Shown here piece by piece: positions 45,189 to 56,455 of a DNA stretch of 64,000 nucleotides. The notes under the pieces were generated by a model. The model did no database searches. It was not told the DNA's origin and worked only from the letters and a program-made list of their open reading frames with translations. This DNA is from Conus ventricosus (Eukaryota > Mollusca > Gastropoda > Neogastropoda > Conidae), in NCBI GenBank assembly GCA_018398815.1, contig CM031600.1, positions 58,961,950 to 59,025,949 of the forward strand, in the 5' to 3' direction. The position numbers and the translations under genes are program-made. Every line of letters starts with the position of its first letter. The first letter of the stretch is position 1.

Positions 45189-45206
45189 TGGTGTCAGAAG
45201 TGTTTA
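45189..45206 (+). promoter_or_regulatory. Primer-binding site of the LTR element
   Basis: TGGTGTCAGAAGTGTTTA lies directly next to the 5' LTR and starts with the TGG expected for pairing with the CCA end of a tRNA. The tRNA used is not identified. Confidence 0.7.
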
Positions 45207-45287
45207 GAACTCATCGAATTATGTTTTGACAAATTTAACAACCTGGGCCACGTACGTACAAAGCAGGTTTTTTTTTAGTTTGTCACG

Positions 45288-46200
45288 TTGAGGACTTGCG
45301 GGTTTGCTCAATCCCATTTTGCGTGCTACAAGGCGTACTCCAACACTAACGACTTTAGTGCAGTTGCGCCACTTCGACATTTTTCGACACTGACACACGT
45401 ACGTGGTTCCGTGGTTCAAACACTCGGAAAGCATGGACTGCTTACGGAAGCCACTGCCCCTGTCTTTGACGGCAACGTTGCTGAGAACTGGCGTACATTT
45501 GAGGCCGAATTTGACATCTTTATAGAGGCTGCTTATGCTGACAAAGATGACCGTACCCGAGCGTACATTTTGCTGAACTTGGCTGGAAAAGATGCCATTG
45601 AGAAAGAAAAGACAATCACTTATGCTGCTGAAGTGAAGAACGACGATGGTGTAGTCACACAAGCTGCAGAAAAGCGCGAAAACGTCGCTGTCCTGAAGAC
45701 AAAATTTCGTGAGCTCTGCAATCCCCTGACGAACATTATTATCGAGAGACACAAGTTCAACACCGATTCCAGCAAGCTGGCGAGCCAATGCAAAGCTTCA
45801 TCACAGCATTGAAGATTTTGGCCAGCACCTGTGAATATGGGACGTTAAAAGACTCACTCATTCGAGACCGAATCGTCTGTGGAGTCACGTCAGATGCTCT
45901 CCGAAAACAGCTTCTGAAGGAAAAGGCGCTAGATCTCACAAAGCAATCCAGATCTGTCAGATCCACGAAGCTGCGGAGAAACACACCGTCCAAGTATCAG
46001 AGGATCACGAGTCAACGCCATCTCACAGAAGAAGAAGTTCTACGTTCCTCCCAACAAATCTTGTCGCTATTGTGGTCGCTCGCATGTAGCAAAGAAAGAG
46101 GAGTGTCCAGCCTATGGCAAGAAATGTTCGTCATGCTCAAAGATGCACCACTTTGCTAAGGTCTGCAAATCAACACCACGACGGCGGTTGGCGAGCACCG
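45288..46200 (+). pseudogene. Gag region of the Ty3/gypsy element (frameshifted)
   Basis: The first frame (45288-45812) contains a capsid-like segment ENWRTFEAEFDIFIEAAY and DDRTRAYILLNLAG. The frame then changes near 45785 at a short G run and continues with MQSFITALKILASTCEYG and LIRDRIVCGVTSDALRKQLL, typical of gypsy gag. Near 46060-46175 are two zinc knuckles: CRYCGRSHVAKKEEC and CSSCSKMHHFAKVC (CX2CX4HX4C). Gag packages the element RNA into particles. Confidence 0.8.
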
Positions 46201-46327
46201 TCAATGCAATTGGTGGAGACAACTCTGATGAGGTGGAGAACCAGCTGAAGACTGGGAGTTACACGCGCTCACCCAGGAGCCACGTCGCAATGAGATACAC
46301 TGCACAGCAATAATCAATGGAGGCGAC

Positions 46328-46705
46328 TTGAAACTAAAGGTTGATACTGGTGCCAAATGCAACGTTCTGCCACTCTACGAGCTCAGGAAGGTCCAAGCAA
46401 GAGAGACCGTCAACAAAGCCAAAGCCATCAACCTCATCGCATATGGGGGAGAGCGATTCTCGACACTTCTCTGCAAGATTGGCGACCGCAAAGAAACGTT
46501 GACCTTTCAGGTCATTGACAGGCAAGCCACACCCATTCTTGGTCTCAATGATGCACTTCGACTCCGTCTCATTCAGCTAGACAAGACTGTCTATGAAGTA
46601 AATGAAGCGTCTGAGGACACCTCCAGAGAAAACATTTTGAAGGACTACCAGAACCTTTCAATGACACACTTGGACATTGCCTCCAAAATACATCATGCGC
46701 ATTGA
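46328..46705 (+). pseudogene. Protease region of the Ty3/gypsy element
   Basis: The frame begins with LKVDTGAKCNVLPL, which carries the aspartic protease active-site DTGA (46340-46351), and later has PILGLNDALRL. The protein would run into the reverse transcriptase, but a stop closes this frame at 46703-46705. The family cleaves the element's polyprotein. Confidence 0.8.
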
Positions 46706-48000
46706 TCCAGCGTCACACCAGTTGTCAAACCAGCAAGAAAAGTTCCTCAGGCCATGGAAAAAGAAGGTCAAGATTGAGCTTGAGAACATGGTGAAGCGAG
46801 GCGTCATAGTGCGAGAGACAGAACCGACAGAGTGAGTGTCACAGATGGTGGCAGCAAGAAAGAAAAATGGTGACATCCCGGATCTGTTTAGACCCAAGAA
46901 GTTTAAACACCGCTCTCCAACGCCCGCACTTCCCAATGCGCACTGCCGACGACGTTAGCATCTAGAATTGGCAACGCGAAATGCTTCACCACTTTGGATG
47001 CAAGAACGGATTTTGGCAAATCCGGATGGATGAGGAGTCTTCCAGGCGAACTACTTTCAGCACACCGTTTGGGCGATACAGGTTTCTGCGCATGCCGTTT
47101 GGCATTTATACGGCTAGTGAGGTCTTCCAGGAAGCCATGGAGAGGCTATTCGAGGGATATCCATGTGCCATCATTGTAGATGATATCCTCGTCTGGGCTC
47201 CACCGACGAGGAGCATGATGCAAATCTCAAGAAGATCTGGAGCAAGCACGGCAGATCGGCTGAAGCTGAACTAAGTAAATGCAAATTCAGGGATGAAAGC
47301 GTCACTTTCGTCGGCCACAAGTTCACTGAGGATGGTCTGAAGCCAGATACGGAGAAAACAGACGCAATCCAGGAGATGCCTGCACCTGAGAACGGGCAGC
47401 TCTTCAGAGATTCCTTGGCATGACAAACTACCTAAACAAGTTCATCCAGAACTACAGTGAGAAAACAGCAGTTTTGCGAGAACTGCTACGCAATGACATT
47501 GTTTGGAGCTGGACTGACACTCACCAGCAAGCTTTCAACAGACTCAAGATGACCTCATGAATCTTCCTGTCCTGAAGTTCTTCGACCCTGCGAAACCCGT
47601 CGTCTTGTCTTAGACTCATCCAAGAGTGGACTGGGTGCCGCATGCCTGCAAGAGGATGCTCCAGTGGCCTACGCATCACGAGCCTTGTCTGACTGTGAGA
47701 CAAGGTATGCGCAAATTGAAAAGGAGCTCCTGGCTGCTGTATTCGCCTGCAGGAAGTTTCATGACTTTGTCTATGTCGGAAGGTGACCATAGAGACTGAC
47801 CACAAGCCTTTGATCACCATCGTGAAGAAGTCACTGAATGCTGCCCCTGCTCATCTCCAACGCATGCTTCTACAGCTGCAACGCTACAACCTTGATTCCG
47901 TCTACAAAAGGGCAAGAGTTGTACCTTGCTGACACGCTGTCCAGAGCGTTTCCCAATGATCCAGCTGAAGAGGAGGAGTTTGACTGCGACGTCATGACAG
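46706..48000 (+). pseudogene. Reverse transcriptase and RNase H region of the Ty3/gypsy element
   Basis: Reverse transcriptase blocks are readable in more than one frame. They include GFWQIRMDEESSRRTTFSTP, FGRYRFLRMPFG and the catalytic box AIIVDDILVWA (near 47168-47200). FVGHKFTEDGLKPDTEKTDA (near 47310-47360) is the usual connection to RNase H. Breaks near 46880, 47005 and 47205 each lie on a short homopolymer, while the one near 46834 is a stop from a single substitution. RNase H sequence such as ETDHKPL is seen near 47800. Confidence 0.8.
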
Positions 48001-48046
48001 TTCTCTCCATATCGCTGGCGAGAATGACTGAACTCCTGAAGAGACT

Positions 48047-48790
48047 TTGGCTGACCCGACCATGCAGAAGCTTGCAAAGCTCATCAAAGATGGATGGCCT
48101 GACCATGAGCGAGGTCTGCCGTCTGATGTGAAATGCTTCTTCCCATTCAGGGATGAGTTGGTGATTGAGAATGACGTCGTCATGAAAGGACAGAGAGCGG
48201 TGGTTCCGAAAGCCTTGAGGTCCACCTACATCGCCGTTCTCCACAAGGGCACATGGGAGCAGAGCGCACCAGACTGCTTGCAAGCGACATCGTATTTTGG
48301 CCCAAGATGCGTCAAGACATTGAAGACGCAGTTTCCAATGCTCAGCCTGCAACAGCTGCAAGGCCCATCTGCAGAAACAGCCCCTCATGAACCACCCTGT
48401 CCCTGAACTCCCTTGGTCCAGCCTCGCAGCCGACATATTTGACTGGAATGGCAAGCAATACCTGGTTGTTGTCGATTCCTACTCTGGCTGGTTCGAGATG
48501 GACATGATCAACAAGATGACTTCAAAACATGGTGATCCTAAAGATGAAGCGGCACTTTGCGTCTCATGGCATCCAGAAAAGCTGATGACAGACAATGGCA
48601 CGCAATTCACAAGTCGTGGAGTTCAAACAGTTCGCACAAGAGGGGAACTTCGTGCACATCACCAGTAGCCCCCACTACCCCAGATCCAATGGCTTGGCAG
48701 AAAACGCCGTCAAGCAAGCCAACAGCTGTTGGAAAAGAGCGAGAAGGACGTGTACCTTGGTTTGCTGAATCTTCGCAACACGCCACGTGA
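48047..48790 (+). pseudogene. Integrase region of the Ty3/gypsy element
   Basis: The core shows AADIFDWNGKQYLVVVDSYS (first catalytic Asp) and LMTDNGTQFTS (second Asp). The expected Glu lies in a frameshifted stretch (NGLAENAVKQ-like near 48690). Upstream, a segment with SYFGPRCVKTLKTQF fits the pre-core region. Frames are broken. Confidence 0.8.
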
Positions 48791-49296
48791 TGACATGTGC
48801 TCACCTTCACAGCGCCTCAACTCAAGACGTATGCGCGCGACACTGCGCCCACTTCAACAAAACTTCTCCAACCCAAAGCTGTGAGCACGCGCAAAGTCTC
48901 CAACCAGTTGAAGAAGTCCAGACAGCGCAGAAACAGTATCATGACAGATCAGCGAGAGATCTGCGTCCTTTGAAACAGGTGAAGTCGTGCGGATGCAGAC
49001 TGAAAAAGGCTTCAAGAAACTTGCATAGTGAAGTCAGCACGCCACTCCCAAGATCGTACGTCGTCACTGCAGATGGCGCTGACTACGTACGCAACAGACG
49101 TCACCTTCTCCCCGTCCAGGATCCCAGATCACAGGTTCCGCAAGCTCTCAACACGCTACCTTGTGACAATCTTGGGAGGTCCAGGTAGTGTGCGACCACC
49201 ATTTCCCTGCACCCTCCGAACAGCAGCCGCCTCATCGCCGCTCCTGCTGCTGTCATTACCGCCCCTTGTCTGCGCCCCACTCCCTCACCCCTCAGC

Positions 49297-49566
49297 TTGC
49301 CAACGTGCCACGAAGCAGGTTCACCCCAGTGCAGCTGTTCCCCTCCCCAGCACCTCCCGCTCCAACCTGTTCCATGCCTCGTCAAACCGGTGCCACCAAC
49401 AAGACACAGGTCCAATCCCGCCCCGACACCGGGTCCTGTGCCGGCCACTACACCAGGTACAACACCAGCCAAGATTTCAGGTCCAGCACCGACCGCCTTG
49501 CAGCCCCAGCCCGTGGTGACCCGTGCCGGTAGAGCCGTGAAGCGCAACCCCAAATACTTTGACTGA
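49297..49566 (+). pseudogene. C-terminal tail of the element polyprotein (Pro-rich)
   Basis: The frame is rich in proline and threonine (PAPTPGPVPATTPGTTPAKI) and ends RAGRAVKRNPKYFD at TGA 49564-49566, the kind of basic tail seen at the end of gypsy integrases. The following ~200 bases to the 3' LTR have no coding content and hold AATAAATAAA. Confidence 0.7.
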
Positions 49567-49780
49567 GTGATGTCGGGCCATCTACCAGTACCTTGATGTG
49601 ACATTTTGCTGTTTTATTGTTTTAGTTATGTATATTTTTTTTCTCTTTCAGGAAGGAAGATGAACATGAAAAGTTTGCATTATTTCTTTTGGCTCTAAGG
49701 AAGCACTTTGGACAGTAAATCATTTCCATTAAACTTGCTCAGCTTAGCTCATAATAAATAAAAAATCTTGAGAAGGAAGA

Positions 49781-49960
49781 TGTAGATTATTATAATTACA
49801 TATGTACGACTTACGTATGTTAAGCTGAATTATGACGTCACTCGGATAGATACGTCATGACACTTCCGTTACGCCGATGTCGGAATGAGCAACTGAACAA
49901 GAAACCAAAAACAAGCTTGACTCGACTTCTTGTTTATATTGTATGACTGGCACATCCTCA
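49781..49960 (+). repeat. 3' LTR of the Ty3/gypsy retrotransposon
   Basis: 180 bases, TGTAGATTATT ... GGCACATCCTCA, preceded by the purine-rich tract. See the 5' LTR for the two differences. It is followed by ATATC (49961-49965). Confidence 0.93.
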
Positions 49961-49965
49961 ATATC
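49961..49965 (+). repeat. Target duplication ATATC, right copy (LTR element)
   Basis: Second copy, immediately followed by the continuation of LINE copy 2 (TTCTTCAAAGGCAGAGC). Confidence 0.92.
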
Positions 49966-50443
49966 TTCTTCAAAGGCAGAGCTAAACTAATTGATATTCC
50001 AATGGAACAACTAGTACTGAATAAAAGTAGCACCAGGAGTGGCGGTCAATGTTATATCATACCTGCATCAAACATTGACAGCCACTTACATTCATTTTAT
50101 CCTAGTTCTGTACGGCTGTGGAACTCACTGCCGGGTGCCATCAAGACTGCCACAAATGCAGTCTCATTTAAAAAGCAAATTGATACGACAGTTTTGAGAT
50201 CTGCATATTGACGATTTTTTATTTTAACTTCCAGATATTTTATGGTTACCTGGGCCTGAATCTGGCCATTGCTTTTAACTTCTTGAATATCGAATGAGAC
50301 CCCTTGTTGCCAAATTTGCTCCAAGGCCAACAGACTGAGTCGCACTATTTTATGTTATTTTATTTTACTTTTTAACATGTGCGCTGGTGACCTACTCGTT
50401 TTTGAGTGAACCAGTATTTTAGGAAGAAGAGAAGAAGAAGAAG
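49966..50443 (+). mobile_element. LINE copy 2, segment C (3' end)
   Basis: Continues from segment B through RLWNSLPGAI-type sequence and a stop at 50209-50211, then the 3' UTR to the GAAGAAGAAGAAG tail. The match to the intact LINE at 39855-40379 is close. The ~48-bp duplication of the intact copy's 3' UTR is absent. Confidence 0.93.
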
Positions 50444-50945
50444 ATATATAATTATCCCCTAGCTAGTGGAGTGGGGGTGGAGGTGGGAAGGGGGAGAATA
50501 AGTTACATGAATGACACAAAGCAGGTAACTTTAACAAAGCGAATACATTTCACCAAGTTCTTGCCGCTGATTGTTACGAGTTGGCAAGAAACTGCAAGCA
50601 TTGCAGCTAGTTTCAAGCTAGACCTGCTAGCGTAGCGGTCCCCGGGAATACACCGAACTGGCACGCTGCCCCAGCCTCACTGACTCTACTTATCAGAAGG
50701 AAAGAGCCGGTATGGCCAGTAGACGTGTTCGTAGAACTGGGGAGTGAACTACTCCTGACGCTAGAGGGTCCTGTGCGAGTGGACATCAGTAAGAGTGGTC
50801 AGGGTGGGCCCGTCGCCTGTTTCTTTTCGGCAGATGAGTGGTGGGGATTCTTAGTGTTGACTGTTACTATGAGGTTGTTGGGGAATTTGTCGTGGTGGTA
50901 AGTCTGGTCATCTTCGTTCTTGTCTGGAGAGTTGGCCCCTTCAGA
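50444..50945. other. Unique sequence; nothing recognised
   Basis: Contains a short G-rich patch (about 50467-50495). No exon or repeat was recognised. Confidence 0.4.
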
Positions 50946-51370
50946 TCAACCAGCGTACAGTCCAAAGTTGAGGTCTACCTTACTCACGTTTGCGGTCATT
51001 CGGCCGCTCACCTCTGGAAGTGTTCTCAATGGATGTGTCAGCATCGGTATTGGAGGAAAGGTCCCGTGTTGGGCTGAATCTATCTGCATCATGTTGGACC
51101 ATTTCAAGCGCTCACCTCTGGAAGTCTCCTCAATGGCCGTGTCAACACTGGTATAGCAAAACGGGTCCCACATTGGTCTGACATATTCTAGTAAAAGTCT
51201 CACCAGAGCCGTATAGGCGTCCTCATACCTGGAACTGCTGATCTTCGGGTTGTGCCTGACAAAGCCCAACGTACTGGTTGCTTGGTTTGTCATGTTGCTG
51301 ATCTGCACATCCAGTGTCAGGTCCTTTGTGATGATAACGCCCAGCCTGGGTACTTTGCCTCTTTTTCACT
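50946..51370 (-). mobile_element. LINE fragment, reverse transcriptase C-terminal region
   Basis: On - the frame reads PRLGVIITKDLTLDVQIS (start slightly above 51308), then STLGFVRHNPKISSSR and TALVRLLLEYVRPMWDPF. These are the usual motifs downstream of the catalytic core in jockey/CR1-like LINEs (LGV.I...L.W..HI, LGFLRRNL, LVRP.LEY...VWDPY). It is from another family than the copies at 37-50 kb. Both ends are lost. Confidence 0.8.
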
Positions 51371-52254
51371 CTGCAGCTGGTGACCTTGTAGTGTGCAGAT
51401 GTGTTTAAGAATACATCAACATCTGGTCATGCGCAGGACTGAATATCTCAGGGAGTGAAAGACGTGTACATCTCCCCCAATGAGCAAGTCTGCCCCAGTC
51501 CTACCGTAGTCGGTGCTGGCCAATGCCTGCATTGACATCCTTGTGGCTAATGGTGTCCTCAGCGACAAACTAAGGAGCACGGTTGTGGACAGTCCTGATG
51601 CCAGCAGGACGTTAATTATGAAGAGGCTGGGTTCCAGGACTCGAGTCCACTGGGGTTACATCTCCGGGCCCCATCACATGCGCCACTTGAACGACGACGC
51701 CCTGTTTTCTGTCTCGTTAAGTGCCTTGAAGCAGTTCATTAACAGTATGTGCGTCCTCCTGGTATCCTTTTTCTTGCACTCCCGCTGCTCTATCTACAAA
51801 ACCTACTGCTGAAATCTGACAGAAATCGCCTCGTTGGAAGCTATGTCTGTAAGCTGGCGATCAGTCTTACGGCCTGCGTAAAAACTACCCGTAGGCCTAC
51901 TGACTGTGTAAAACAACTGAAATGAGTAAAGACTGGAAGATGACTCGGAGTTCATATAATTCAGATGCGGACCGCGAATCAAAAAGCGGACAAAAGGGAG
52001 GGGGAATGGGGATAGGATGTCGGGTAGAGGGTGGGAGTGCGAGTGTCCTTTATGTGGGTCATCATGCCGCGCAGATCGACGAACGTAGGCGGTGTTTGGG
52101 TTGAGTGGGGGAAAAAGATGAATTTTATCACGTGCCAGAGAGATCATGTGATGTTTGGCTTTGTGCGTTAGCTGTTGCTGAAAGCTGTTGGCACACTGTG
52201 GCATTTCGAACACTTCTCTTGTCTGGACTGGGTGTCACATAATAGTCAGCCAAG
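51371..52254. other. Upstream region of CTNS; possible promoter, nothing certain
   Basis: A 99-codon frame at 51513-51812 (MLANACIDILVANGVLSDKL...) matches nothing I know. The sequence directly before the CTNS start has no clear TATA box. The promoter and 5' UTR of CTNS should be here, but I cannot place them. Confidence 0.35.
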
Positions 52255-52297
52255 ATGTACAGGGCTTACTTTTGTTTGTTTCCACTCATTTTGTCAG
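52255..52297 (+). CDS. CTNS: Cystinosin, coding exon 1 (signal peptide)
   Basis: ATG 52255 starts MYRAYFCLFPLILS and the donor G|GTAAGC follows at 52298. The hydrophobic stretch after one Arg fits a signal peptide. The exon leaves one base that joins the exon at 54476 to encode Gly followed by LSAVRV. Human cystinosin likewise has its signal peptide on its own first coding exon. The start was chosen because it is the only ATG in frame with downstream homology and the donor is a strong consensus. Confidence 0.75.
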
Positions 52298-54475
52298 GTA
52301 AGCTCCGTTTGTACCCTCTGAAGGAATATAGGGAGATGATTGATTAGTTCACAATATGTTTTTAGAGATCATTTTGTTGTTGCTAAATGAAATCGGTAAC
52401 CAGTATGCAGAAGTTGAATAACCAGAGAGTGGAAGGGTGTAAACTGCGGGGTAGCTCGTGCATCATGTGAGAGTCATACTGTAGTGATTAACATGCTGCC
52501 TCGTGACCTCGCTTGAAACAGGTAGGTGGGAATAATCTCCCAGATCGGTGTCAAGCACCCACTTTTCGTTTCTTCTTATGTCATCGCCTCGAGGCTTTCC
52601 TGGTACTAAGTAACTAACACCTCAGACCTCAGAATTATCCTCACGCGTACTGTCATTATCTTGTCATTAAAGTGCTGGTACTGTTACCTGCCATGACCAC
52701 AATAAAGGAAAAGGGAAAAAAAAAACCTTTGAAAATACATTTTGAACGATTGTGGAACAGAATCCCAGTTTGTCACTGATTCCATTAATGTTGGTGTATA
52801 TAAATTGTAATGATCTGCATTTACTAACTCAAACTGTTAAACAGGGCCTCAGGTTCTTAGATCAGGATAGAAGAGAAAAAATCATTTTGCAGAACTTTGA
52901 ATTAAGCAACCTCCCCCAAATGTTACAAGTTGCATGTTATGCACATGCCACCAACCAGTAAATCAGCTAAGTTAACAAATAAAAATCAGTGGTTTTACTC
53001 ATTTCTAAGACGATATTAGTCAATGTGTGATATGTTGATCCATGAACTGTAACAATATTCACAAGCATAGCAGATCAGCAATCATCGCCTGTTTTGGGTG
53101 ACTGCAAGTTCCAACCACGACCAAGAAGTTGAAGGATTCTTCCCCCCCCCCCCCCCCCCCCCCCCCAAAAAATGGATTATGTACTTAGTCAATGTATTAA
53201 AATACCTTTCAGGTTAATCTGATGGTTGAGACATGCACCATCACCTATACAGTCGAATGATAGATCAAGCAATGTCTATAAGGGCTGGGTTTTGAATGGA
53301 GCTGGAGTTTCACAAACTGAAAATAATGGCATATGTGGATTTTGATGTGAGAGTAGGTTATGAAAAGGTCAGTGTACACATGCGTGCTGTGTACTGACAA
53401 GAATCGTTTTGACGAACAGTTCTTCAGTGCGATGCCCAGGTGATTCTTTGCAGAGTTAAAGGATGATTCTTCGCAGAGTTAAAGGATGATTCTTCGCAGA
53501 GTTAACGGATGATTCTTCGCAGAGTTAAAGGAGGAGAACAAAGAAATTTTTATATCATATATGACATGTTCTTGTTCTCAGTTTCTTTTTTTTTCTTTTC
53601 TTTTTTAACATTTTTTAATCAACACAATGACCACTTACCTAACTTCTGTGAAATTGGAATCCTATTGATAAAAAAAAAAGTTGATTGAAGTTAAAAAACT
53701 GCAGAATCATTGGCCAGTCATCTCAGGTATCTTAGATTTATGAAGAAAGGAAAAGGAAGACAGAGAAATCTGAAAGTGAAATTAAAAAGAAAAGCCAACT
53801 TAAACCTCTCACACAGCTGCACATATGCACATTTATATATCCATAATCATAAGTACTGTATGATCAATGTTGCAGGCCTGCCAGATCATTTCTTCTGCAC
53901 ATTCAGTAGTTTGTTTCTTATCAAATGTTTCTTCAGTTGCTGAATAGCATGTTTTGTTGGTCAGTTCATCGGTTTGTCATTTAATTTGTCAATTAAGTCC
54001 ATTAATCTCATTAGTCAATTAATTTAATTAGTTAATGTAATTAGTCAACTAACGTTATTAGTATGCTAGTGGTCTTCAGTTCTGTCTCCATCATTTCTAT
54101 CTTTAGTTAGATAATAACAGGTTGTTTGTTTTTACTTTTGAGATTTGGGATAAAGTAATCTCTTTTGGGTGGAGGGAAGGGGGAATTGTTTTTTAAAAAA
54201 AAAAAGGTCATTTGGGGATAGAAGAAGAAAGAGGCAAAGATGAGTGGAGGAAGGGAGGGGGAAATGTTTTGCATTAATTATTTTAAATACAGTGCTGACA
54301 TTTTGAAAGGGAACAGCTGGAAAACTACTACGTGTGAGATCACGTGAGTTAAACTATGCACATAAACAACAATTTTCTTGCTGACACAGATGTTCTGATG
54401 GGCTTACAGATATTTTTGTTTGTTTGTGTTTGTTTGTTTGTTTGTGCTAAGTGTTGACTGTTCTGATTTTCCCAG
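52298..54475 (+). other. CTNS intron 1
   Basis: A 2.2 kb intron with a C25 run (53142-53166), a 23-bp tandem repeat (entered separately) and simple TTTG repeats near the acceptor. No other exon was recognised. Confidence 0.7.
53442..53533 (+). repeat. 23-bp tandem repeat, four copies
   Basis: GATTCTT(T/C)GCAGAGTTAA(A/C)GG(A/T) repeated four times in CTNS intron 1. Confidence 0.9.
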
Positions 54476-54560
54476 GTTTGTCAGCAGTCAGAGTACACCT
54501 GAGTGATTCTAGTCTGAAACTGCAGATTGGGGATTCCTCAGACCTCAACATTTCATTCAG
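54476..54560 (+). CDS. CTNS: Cystinosin, coding exon 2 (start of lumenal domain)
   Basis: The acceptor is TTTTCCCAG (ending 54475) and the donor is CAG|GTAGGG. The frame reads LSAVRVHLSDSSLKLQIGDS and SDLNISF. It corresponds to the human segment [24 protein letters not shown]. NIS is a potential N-glycosylation site, as expected for the lumenal N-terminal domain of this lysosomal membrane protein. The exon is 85 bases and its junction with the next exon reads F-S-S-P-L-N. Confidence 0.85.
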
Positions 54561-54601
54561 GTAGGGTAAACAGTAATGTCGTGAAAGGGTTGTATTTGTC
54601 A

Positions 54602-54638
<37 letters not shown>

Positions 54639-55731
54639 CGAGTAGGTGTTTGTTAATGTGGTGTCATTCCAAAGCTAGATCAATTCTTATTTAGCAATGT
54701 GACTTGCTAGCTATTGCTGACAAAGTCAGTTTATGATAAAGTGTTTATTATTCAATATTTTAGTATATATTGAAAACCTACTTTACAAAACATCATAAAG
54801 GTTTTTTATTTTTTAATTCTTAGCAGATGTATGATTTATTTGCGCATAGACAGATTGTATTTTTTGTGTGTCACATTTTCAGGCTATTAGTTCAGCTTTG
54901 GAGGGCAGTTTCACTTTCACCCATCTTGGACATGAATTGTGTGTATTGTCATCTTTACTATGTGACATAATGATATGGTTTACACAGGACGTAGATTGGG
55001 ATGTATTATGTTTTCTCAATTTGTGGATCATTCTGGGAGGTGTAAAAGAAAATCCCCACTCTTTACCCCAGAGTATTTTGAAATGAACTTAGCTACGTTC
55101 TCAACTCTTTTGACACTTCCATATTTTTTCTTTCTTACATGGATTATGCATGTTACAGAGACATCTGGCATCTGCCTTATTTATGGAGTTACAGGATATT
55201 TTGCTTGTGGGAACCCAAGTTGATGTGAAAACATTGTAAGACCAACCATGAGCTGGGATCTCATTTTAACACTTTTGTTGATTTCAACTGTTTCTGTTAA
55301 TTGGTAATTGTACTTTCCTCCCATGTCCTTATTCTGCCATTTGCTGGCAGCCTTGGGAGGCTGTTGGATCGTGACGTTTCCCCTTTCCCTCCCCCCTCCC
55401 CCTTTCCTGATTGTGAGAATTCCACAGCATGATAGTTGTTCATACATGTCTGTTACATACCAATGGGTGGGTAAACACAGCCAGGATGGGTTCACTGAGG
55501 AGTCTTGTTCAAAAGGTGAAAGTTTAATTAAGACTATCGCAGGACATGCTCAGCGGTTCAATTTATACACAGAGCATGGCAGTTCTGGTCAGTGTTGTCA
55601 GAGAAGGCCTTAACAACATTCAAAAAAAAAAAAAGGTGAACGCCCACTTTGTCACCCCTGTCCCCAAAGAAACCTCTTCATTCTCAACCCCATGTTTCTT
55701 TTACCCTTTCTCCTTTACCTCATCCTTTTAG

Positions 55732-55787
<56 letters not shown>

Positions 55788-55876
55788 ATTGACCTGTCTC
55801 CACACTTTTCATAAAACAAACTACTTCACCTGTACTAGCCAAAGACGTTCCCAGCCATTGGGATCTCAGCATGCTC

Positions 55877-56455
<579 letters not shown>

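Larger units (their letters stand above)
45010..49960 (+). mobile_element. Ty3/gypsy LTR retrotransposon, 4.95 kb, inserted in LINE copy 2
   Basis: The element has short LTRs, a primer-binding site directly after the 5' LTR (TGGTGTCAGAAGTG, 45189-45202), gag, protease, reverse transcriptase, RNase H and integrase regions in order, and a purine-rich GAGAAGGAAGA (49770-49780) before the 3' LTR. No envelope-like gene is seen. ATATC flanks it. The coding region is broken into many frames although the LTRs are almost identical; at least four of the breaks fall on runs of two to four identical bases, while one near 46834 is a nonsense substitution. The order protease-RT-RNase H-integrase assigns it to Ty3/gypsy rather than copia. 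Confidence 0.93.

Noticed and set aside
45219..45788. 189-codon - frame opposite gag
   Set aside because: It is the antisense shadow of the gypsy gag region.
49101..49604. 167-codon Gly/Val-rich - frame
   Set aside because: Antisense shadow of the Pro-rich tail of the gypsy polyprotein.
51803..52213. 136-codon - frame just upstream of the CTNS start
   Set aside because: No domain; it lies in the likely promoter/5' UTR region of CTNS.
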